Shown here piece after piece: positions 8,754 through 12,708 of a DNA stretch of 12,708 nucleotides. The notes beneath the pieces are model-generated. The model did no database searches. It was not told the origin of the DNA and saw only the letters and a list, made by a program, of their open reading frames with translations. Each line of letters opens with the position of its first letter. Position 1 is the stretch's first letter. The stretch is from Methanosarcina sp. (GTDB lineage: Archaea > Halobacteriota > Methanosarcinia > Methanosarcinales > Methanosarcinaceae), in assembly GCA_024280975.1 (NCBI GenBank), contig JAMXLQ010000009.1, forward strand, positions 1 through 12,708, read 5' to 3'. Both the position numbers and the translations under genes were made by a program.

Positions 8754-9335
8754 TTAGCATTCCTTGCCTATTGAAAAAGCTCTTCCAAGATTACATCCGA
8801 CGCCATAGTAACTTCTATTCCCCGGGCTATATATAACAGGTTTGATCTTCTCAATATCAGGATTTCCATTTTCATCGAGCACGGATTCATCGGCTTTGAT
8901 ATCAAGGATTTCCCCTACAAACAGAGTGTGAAGCCCTATCTCAAGAGTGTGAAGGAGTTTGCACTCGAGGACAAACGGGAACTCTCCCACGTATGGGGCA
9001 GGCACAAGCTCGCTCCTTATCGGCGTTAGGCAGGCTGCCTCAAACTTATCTTCATCTCTTCCGCTTGCAATGCCGAAGTGATCGGCTTGCCTTACATAAT
9101 CTTCTGACGGAATACTGACCGTAAATGCTTTGTTTTCCATGATACAGGCATAAGTATAAGTCGCTTTTCTTAAAGATACGCTGACACATGGAGGATTTGA
9201 ACAGCAAATTCCTCCCCAGGCTACTGTCATGGCATTAGGTTTTCCATTCATGTCATAGGTTCCGACAACCCAGGTTGGGGTTGGAAATGTAAGTGGCTTT
9301 GCTCCTATTGATTGTTTCATGCTTTTATTTTTCAT
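8754..9335 (-). CDS. Flavin reductase-family / flavoredoxin-like protein
   Basis: This 193-residue soluble protein has the FMN-binding split-barrel fold (Flavin_Reduct family). Members either reduce free flavin or, as flavoredoxins, carry electrons with bound FMN in anaerobes. Typical segments are visible: TPTWVVGTYD, the flavin-contacting NAMTVAWGGICCSNPPCVSV, TYTYACIMENKAFTVSIPSE, SGRDEDKFE, the barrel strand FPFVLECKL and the end segment YYGVGCNLGRAFSIGKEC. Length equals that of known flavoredoxins. Two ATGs compete (residue 1 at 9333-9335 and residue 6); neither has a clear ribosome site, and the longer form is given. It converges with the iron-sulfur aldo/keto reductase. A redox partnership is conceivable but not shown. 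Confidence 0.88.
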   Translation of the reverse strand: MKNKSMKQSIGAKPLTFPTPTWVVGTYDMNGKPNAMTVAWGGICCSNPPCVSVSLRKATYTYACIMENKAFTVSIPSEDYVRQADHFGIASGRDEDKFEAACLTPIRSELVPAPYVGEFPFVLECKLLHTLEIGLHTLFVGEILDIKADESVLDENGNPDIEKIKPVIYSPGNRSYYGVGCNLGRAFSIGKEC

Positions 9336-9685
9336 TTCGATAATACAAAAGATTTTCGTAATCTATTATCCCGTATTTCTATTGTCTGGAAACTTTCAAG
9401 AAAAATTCAATTTTTTTTTAAAACCCTGCAATCACATACGCATTTTTATGTATTTATTTCCAAATCTCAATTTTAAGATCTGGATTTGTCTGTATTTGAA
9501 TTAGTGAAAAGTTTGTCTTCTTTACTGTTTCTAAGGATTTTTTTTCCCTGCAAAATCTTAAAGCAGATTTTCAATAAGGGTTACTGCACTATTTTCAGTT
9601 AATTTCCAGTTTTTTCGCTGGGCATATGACAGCACCGTGAGTCAGAAATCAGTCAAAAAATATTTAGTATTTTGTATAGTTGCCG

Positions 9686-9694
9686 TTATATAAT
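9686..9694 (+). promoter_or_regulatory. TATA box for the repeated-helix / Ig-like operon
   Basis: TTATATAAT is a close match to the archaeal TATA box. A start about 25 bases beyond it (near 9715) leaves a leader of roughly 85 bases before the TTG start at 9802. Confidence 0.45.
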
Positions 9695-9738
9695 ATGCGA
9701 GCTATAGGATAGATACAGAGTATTAAATTCATTACTCT

Positions 9739-9779
9739 CCTTTCCGGATGAAATTACGAGAAGAGACTCACCGGTAAGG
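9739..9779 (+). promoter_or_regulatory. Possible leader hairpin next to the ribosome site
   Basis: CCTTTCCGG (9739-9747) and CCGGTAAGG (9771-9779) pair at 8 of 9 positions around a 23-base loop. The right arm ends nine bases before the GGGGGTG ribosome site, so folding could affect translation. The loop has no recognised ligand-binding consensus. Confidence 0.3.
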
Positions 9780-9801
9780 GAAAAATTGTGGGGGTGTAAA
9801 A

Positions 9802-10152
9802 TTGAGAAATGTGAACAAATACGGTAAGCTATTGCTTAGTGCATATATTATGAACAAGCTTAAGTCAGGTGGGGCTCCAAAGGGCAGGGGGAGCATGCGT
9901 AAATATATTAAGCTGGCTGCTGGGGCGTATCTCCTTAATAGACTCAAGTCAGGGAGAGTTGAAAAAGAAGTAGGAGCCGAAGTAGAACCGGAAGAAATGA
10001 TACTGGGTGGAGTAGAAGAAGCTAAAACAGGTAGGGGACCTTCGATGAGAATAGGTAAAATAATTCTGGGTGGTCTTGCAGGCGCAACACTCATATACGC
10101 TCTTAAAAGGCATGCTGCTAAGAAGAGAAGGCATAATATCGAAGTAGAATGA
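9802..10152 (+). CDS. Small basic protein of repeated short hydrophobic helices, unknown function
   Basis: I do not recognise this family. The 116-residue protein contains a repeated unit: KYGKLLLSAYIMNKLKSG (residues 6-23) and KYIKLAAGAYLLNRLKSG (34-51) agree at 11 of 18 positions. A third, longer hydrophobic helix, KIILGGLAGATLIYALKRH, occupies 86-104. Between them lie a glycine/arginine-rich link and an acidic stretch (EKEVGAEVEPEE); the end is very basic (AAKKRRHN). Lysine-flanked short helices suggest membrane association or packing against one another. TTG 9802 is the start because GGGGGTG at 9789-9795 lies six bases ahead. The stop overlaps the next start by four bases (ATGA at 10149-10152), so the two are translationally coupled. 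The third helix resembles the anchor of the next protein, implying a shared origin. Confidence 0.75.
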   Translation: MRNVNKYGKLLLSAYIMNKLKSGGAPKGRGSMRKYIKLAAGAYLLNRLKSGRVEKEVGAEVEPEEMILGGVEEAKTGRGPSMRIGKIILGGLAGATLIYALKRHAAKKRRHNIEVE

Positions 10153-10688
10153 GCTTAGAGGGGGATGTAAGCCTGCACAAAATGAATAAATGGTGTAAAT
10201 TCCTGTTCTGTACATTTGCAGGAGCTGCCATTATATATGCTGTTAAAAAACATATGTGCTGCGACAGATTCCTTCCAGAAGGTTTTAAATCGTTTTCTAC
10301 TCCTTTCAAGCACGGGCAGGCTCCTCCGAAGGTAAAATCCATCTATCCGGACAGGCAGACCTTTGCTTTCAGGCGTGATTCCCCTATCTGGATCGAATTC
10401 GATAGGCCTATGAATAACGCAACCATTACAACAGAAACCGTGATAGTCAGAAGTTCTGCATCAGAAGAACCTGTGGATGGATTGCTGGACACAGGGTCCA
10501 GAATGCTGATGTTCCGTCCTTATGACGAATATCCCACGGATGAATCGGGTGCTGAAATAAAAATTACTTTACTCGGAAGCGAAACCGGATCCGGATTCAT
10601 AATGGACGAGCGCGGTATCGCTCTGGATGGGGATGGGGACGGAAAGCCTGGCGGAGACTTTGAGTATACCTACAGGATTATAAAATAA
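10149..10688 (+). CDS. Membrane-anchored Ig-like (Big_5/SbsA-type) domain protein
   Basis: This 179-residue protein has an N-terminal hydrophobic anchor, KFLFCTFAGAAIIYAVKKH (residues 17-35), followed by a Cys pair (37-38) and a linker. Residues about 59-178 form a bacterial Ig-like domain of the Big_5/SbsA type: PPKVKSIYPDRQ, then DSPIWIEFDRPMN, ATITTETVIV, MLMFRPYDEYP, and the end DGDGDGKPGGDFEYTYRI. Such domains usually sit outside the cell in envelope or S-layer proteins; the Asp/Gly-rich run could bind calcium. The anchor matches the third helix of the preceding protein at 9 of 19 positions. Start ATG 10149 shares ATGA with the previous stop. The Met at 10182 (residue 12) is an alternative, with GGGGG at 10158-10162 somewhat far upstream. 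The role is unknown, probably a surface or envelope complex with its neighbour. Confidence 0.75.
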   Translation: MSLEGDVSLHKMNKWCKFLFCTFAGAAIIYAVKKHMCCDRFLPEGFKSFSTPFKHGQAPPKVKSIYPDRQTFAFRRDSPIWIEFDRPMNNATITTETVIVRSSASEEPVDGLLDTGSRMLMFRPYDEYPTDESGAEIKITLLGSETGSGFIMDERGIALDGDGDGKPGGDFEYTYRIIK

Positions 10689-10775
10689 AATAGAAATGTA
10701 TTGGAAATGATTGTGGGAATGACTGTAGGAACGCCATGCTTTCAGGAATAAGCCAGTTTTTAACATCTCCCTACC

Positions 10776-10819
10776 TTATTTTAATTTTTTTGTTTTTTCT
10801 TTTAATAATTTTTTGTTTC
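10776..10819 (+). terminator. T-rich archaeal terminator-like tract
   Basis: Several runs of T up to seven long follow the Ig-like gene stop by about 90 bases. This is the expected form of an archaeal intrinsic terminator for the two-gene operon. Confidence 0.5.
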
Positions 10820-10937
10820 ATTAGTTTTCTTTAATGAACTCAAGTTTTACTTCTTACATTTATTTCATTAAATTTATTTTTTTAATATAATTATAGTGAA
10901 TTTCATAACTTCTTTCACTAATCCAAAAAAAGAAATA

Positions 10938-11017
10938 AACCGCTGAAAGCGCGAAAAACGCGGAATAAAGAGAACAAAGGCATAGTTTTTTCAGCACTTT
11001 CCATATTTTCCGCGGTT
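10938..11017. repeat. Imperfect 80-bp palindrome, richer in GC than its surroundings
   Basis: The outer arms AACCGC (10938-10943) and GCGGTT (11012-11017) are perfect. Inside them the left arm (GAAAGCGCGAAAAACGCGGAA) and the complement of the right arm keep the same GAAA and GC spacing with mismatches. The whole could fold as a long irregular hairpin. It may be an intergenic repeat, a MITE relic or an RNA structure. Confidence 0.45.
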
Positions 11018-11289
11018 ACAGAGATAAAAGAATATTTTTATATGTTCTTAACAGAGTGGAAACTTAATTTTTCTGGAGCCTGCAGATATTTTCCCACAAC
11101 CTGAAATAAAGTGTAAAAATTTACATCAAAAACAACGGAGAGTATAATAGTTTTCTGGTGTTGGATTATTTTAAAATTGAATTATTAATGGTGAAATTTA
11201 TTAAAGATGTTATTTTATTTTGTATTCTGACTTCCAAGAAAATGTTTACTACTATGATATAACCCTATAAGCTTATCTTTAGAAAAAAT

Positions 11290-11302
11290 CTATAAAATAT
11301 AG
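11290..11302 (+). promoter_or_regulatory. TATA-like promoter for the 34-residue membrane peptide
   Basis: CTATAAAATATAG contains a good archaeal TATA box and is itself a small palindrome. A start near 11320 would leave a leader of about 60 bases before the ATG at 11382. Confidence 0.35.
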
Positions 11303-11381
11303 AAAACGTTTTTGATAGGACTCCTCCTATTGAGTGAGATAGAATGCGACGTATATGATAGGCTAAAAAAGAGGTTTAAAG

Positions 11382-11486
11382 ATGTCCAAGAAGGAAATAT
11401 TTTATGTGATTGGATTGATTATCGTTGTCATAATCTTAAGTAATTTTTTAGGAATAAATTTGTGGAATTTTGTTAGGCATATTTAA
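11382..11486 (+). CDS. Predicted single-span membrane peptide, 34 residues
   Basis: The frame begins MSKKEIFYVIGLIIVVIILS and ends in NLWNFVRHI. A charged start (MSKKE) leads into one hydrophobic helix of about 20 residues, then an amphipathic aromatic tail with basic residues, a layout typical of genuine small membrane proteins. A clear ribosome site, GAGGT at 11371-11375, stands six bases before the ATG. A TATA-like box lies about 80 bases upstream. I do not recognise a family. It stands alone, just left of a decayed insertion sequence. It may modulate a larger membrane complex, but that is only inference. Confidence 0.6.
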   Translation: MSKKEIFYVIGLIIVVIILSNFLGINLWNFVRHI

Positions 11487-11815
11487 CTTGCCTTTCAAAG
11501 ATGATTGATTTTCCATTATCCTACGGCTTTGTTTGTGTATACCTAAGAAAAGAATAATCCTACTATATTCCAACGCAACTTATTACATATATTAATGCTA
11601 ATATCCTCTTATGGTGGGGAAGGAACAAATTCCTATTGATCGAAAGGTAACTCTTAATGATATCAACTCTTTAATCAAGTATGAAAACAATTCAAGAGTG
11701 CTTAAAAGGCTTTATTTTATTAAATTCAGATGTTTAGGAGATTCTGTCGAAGAAGCTGCTACTAAAGTTGGAGCGACTAAGAAAATAGGATATTACTGAC
11801 AAGAAGATTGGAATA

Positions 11816-11834
11816 AAGGCGGCATAGCCGCCTT
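11816..11834 (+). repeat. Perfect 8-bp hairpin inside the transposase remnant
   Basis: AAGGCGGC-ATA-GCCGCCTT forms a GC-rich stem with a three-base loop. It overlaps the codons for KGGIAAL of the transposase, so it may be a by-product of coding. It would still be a strong RNA structure just after the TGA stop. Confidence 0.5.
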
Positions 11835-11935
11835 AATACCACATTTCAGTGGAGGAAGAAAATCCAAGCTTACCGATTGCAAATACGCAATGATTAGGGT
11901 CATTTAAAAAATCTTTAATGATAAAAATACTGATT

Positions 11936-12065
11936 GAGCCTATCCCAAAACACTAAATTGCTTCTCTGAATCCTGTATTCCGAATAAGCAATCAAGTTTC
12001 TGACCATGAAAACAATCCTGAAAATTCTTGATGATTAAGAATTAAATGACTTTTGGGATAGGCTC
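11936..12065. mobile_element. 130-bp MITE with perfect 15-bp terminal inverted repeats
   Basis: The element starts GAGCCTATCCCAAAA (11936-11950) and ends with its exact complement, TTTTGGGATAGGCTC (12051-12065). It is flanked by a 3-bp direct repeat ATT (11933-11935 and 12066-12068), probably the target duplication. It has no coding capacity. The terminal sequence is of the kind found on IS5-like elements, so a full-length relative elsewhere in the genome would supply the transposase. It interrupts the IS630 remnant and is therefore the younger insertion. Confidence 0.85.
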
Positions 12066-12541
12066 ATTATATAAAAGCAAATGCATTTGCCTTTTGTTCA
12101 ATTTATAGTAACAATTTCATCGATTTTATGGAAAGTTCAAAAGCAGAAAACGTATGCGAATTCCTAGTAAAAATTGTGGAACCGAATCCAGGAAAAAATA
12201 ATTCTTGTTCTAGATAATTCAAAATAACATCTGATAAAACAGTAAGGAGCGCAAGAGAATTAAAAATAACACTTGTGTTTCTTCCTCCTTATCCACCAGA
12301 TCTAAATCTGTAGAATTTGTATGGAAAACGATAAAAAGAAAAGTATCTGTCGATTTATTCAATCAAAAGAACATTTGAGAAATATTACCAAAAATGAATT
12401 TATGAAAGTGGAAAAGTCATTATCATTTACAAAGAAATGGATGAAAACATTCAGCCTACAAATAAAAAGTGTAATTTGTTGAGTCAGGAACTATATTTGG
12501 CATATTTCTTATTTTTCTGACGTTTTATTTTAATTTATTTT

Positions 12542-12708
12542 TCAGTCTTCCAGGCTTTCCTTCTCGCCATATCCCCCTCCACCTGGGGTTTCGATCACAA
12601 AAACATCTCCAGTCTTCAGCTCAAATTCGGCCTGGCCTCCAAGTTCAAGAATATTGCCGTCCCTGCGGATGAGCACATTTCTTCCACACTTTGCAGGCAT
12701 TCCACCTT
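12542..12708 (-). CDS. hyuB: Hydantoinase B / 5-oxoprolinase-type subunit, C-terminal end only
   Basis: Only the last 55 residues are inside the window; the gene continues past the right edge. They read GGMPAKCGRNVLIRRDGNIL, then ELKTGDVFVIETPGGGGYGE, ending ESLED at a TGA (12542-12544). The TGDxxxIETPGGGGYG ending is the hallmark of the HyuB/N-methylhydantoinase B and 5-oxoprolinase B family, whose members form a complex with a HyuA subunit and use ATP to open cyclic amides such as hydantoins or 5-oxoproline. The partner gene would lie to the right. The specific substrate cannot be told from this fragment. Confidence 0.88.
   Translation of the reverse strand, partial: GGMPAKCGRNVLIRRDGNILELGGQAEFELKTGDVFVIETPGGGGYGEKESLED

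Larger units (their letters stand above)
9336..9801. other. Divergent intergenic region with a long leader for the downstream operon
   Basis: These 466 bases separate the flavin reductase gene (minus) from the repeated-helix operon (plus). Most is AT-rich with T and A tracts and no supportable gene. The right third holds a TATA box at 9686-9694, an inverted repeat at 9739-9779 and a strong ribosome site at 9789-9795. Confidence 0.6.
10689..11381. other. Long AT-rich intergenic region with one palindromic element
   Basis: About 690 bases lack a convincing gene. They contain a T-rich terminator-like tract (10776-10819), an imperfect 80-bp palindrome (10938-11017), a TATA-like TTTTTATATG at 11034-11043 with no clear gene behind it, a short palindrome TGTAAAAATTTACA (11112-11125), and the likely promoter of the 34-residue peptide (11290-11302). 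A non-coding RNA could start near 11065, but nothing in the sequence proves it. Confidence 0.6.
11611..12482 (+). pseudogene. IS630-family transposase pseudogene
   Basis: The N-terminal helix-turn-helix part reads VTLNDINSLIKYENNSRVLK, then GDSVEEAATKVGATKKIGYY. A TGA at 11797-11799 replaces the expected tryptophan codon; the same frame goes on to QEDWNKGGIAALIPHFSGGR and meets a TAA at 11905-11907, then KIFNDKNTD up to the MITE. After the MITE the C-terminal DDE part resumes at SNNFIDFMESSKAENVCEFL, with the catalytic Asp in LVLDN (12213-12215), LVFLPPYPPDLN and the catalytic Glu codon at 12313-12315. The last part, KVEKSLSFTKKWMKTFSLQI, runs to a TGA at 12480-12482 inside the right terminal repeat. 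Single-base shifts are needed near 12195, 12225, 12311 and 12370. Roughly 100 residues, including the first catalytic Asp, are missing around the MITE. Confidence 0.85.
11564..12495 (+). mobile_element. Decayed IS630-family insertion sequence, with a MITE inserted in it
   Basis: The ends are related inverted repeats. CAACTTATTACA (11576-11587) and the complement of 12470-12481 (CAACAAATTACA) agree at 10 of 12 positions. The match continues outward through TTCC to TATA at 11564-11567 and 12492-12495. IS630 elements target TA, which fits these flanks. Without the 130-bp insert the element is about 800 bases, shorter than usual, because the middle of the transposase is missing. Nonsense and frameshift lesions show it is dead on its own. 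Confidence 0.7.

Noticed and set aside
9319..9504. A 61-codon plus-strand frame in the gap left of the repeated-helix operon
   Set aside because: It overlaps the start of the flavin reductase gene, is made of T-rich codons (Phe, Ile, Leu), and has no ribosome site.
9949..10342. Minus-strand frames opposite the repeated-helix and Ig-like genes
   Set aside because: The plus-strand genes have ribosome site, coupled overlap and domain content; the opposite frames show none.
10736..10834. A 32-codon hydrophobic frame starting MLSGISQFLT
   Set aside because: Most of it is the T-rich terminator-like tract, so its hydrophobicity follows from runs of TTT; no good ribosome site beyond GTAGGA and no balanced codons.
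11112..11125. Palindrome TGTAAAAATTTACA as a regulator site
   Set aside because: It is isolated, AT-rich and not linked to a promoter or gene that it could control.
11584..11596. The 13-mer TACATATATTAAT also found at 5667-5679
   Set aside because: An AT-only-like TATA sequence shared twice in an AT-rich window is likely coincidence; the flanks do not match.

Overview
The window looks like a piece of a Methanosarcina-type methanogenic archaeon chromosome. This is inferred from the gene families, from archaeal TATA-like boxes, from TTG/GTG starts with GGAG/GGTG-type ribosome sites, from AGA/AGG-dominated arginine codons in most genes, and from wide AT-rich intergenic spaces holding tiny membrane-protein genes and decayed insertion sequences. 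No rRNA, tRNA or CRISPR array was seen.

Left part (1-2997): the 3' part of a duplicated (two-domain) ABC permease and its ATPase, which carries an extra C-terminal AAA-associated domain. Together they form a NitT/TauT-type anion or organic-anion importer whose binding protein must lie upstream of the window. Its arginine codon use is unlike that of the downstream genes, suggesting acquisition by transfer. Next, on the minus strand, come a lipoprotein-like cupredoxin that lacks one expected copper-ligand histidine (3107-3463), a 39-residue membrane peptide (3545-3664) and an APC-family amino acid permease (3813-5105).

Middle (5106-9335): a 725-base AT-rich gap with a perfect 27-bp tandem duplication, an insertion-sequence-end-like inverted repeat, a small reading frame interrupted by one TAG, and a promoter with an overlapping palindrome. 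It leads to a kinase-fold phosphotransferase (5831-6772). A broken isoprenylcysteine methyltransferase-like gene follows (frameshifted and lacking its catalytic C-terminus), then an aldo/keto reductase with two C-terminal [4Fe-4S] motifs. A flavin reductase/flavoredoxin-like gene is convergent with the reductase.

Right part (9336-12708): a long leader with a TATA box and a possible hairpin precedes a two-gene, 4-bp-overlapping operon. The first gene encodes a basic protein built of repeated short hydrophobic helices. The second encodes a related membrane anchor fused to an Ig-like (Big_5/SbsA-type) domain. After about 690 bases of mostly non-coding DNA, with an 80-bp imperfect palindrome, come a 34-residue membrane peptide gene and a decayed IS630-family element. 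A 130-bp MITE with perfect 15-bp terminal repeats sits inside that element. The window closes in the C-terminus of a hydantoinase B/oxoprolinase-type gene on the minus strand.

I do not see a clear new defence or metabolic system. The most novel-looking items are the repeated-helix/Ig-like gene pair, the tiny membrane proteins, the His-to-Asp cupredoxin, and the TAG-interrupted frame, given that Methanosarcina can decode TAG as pyrrolysine.
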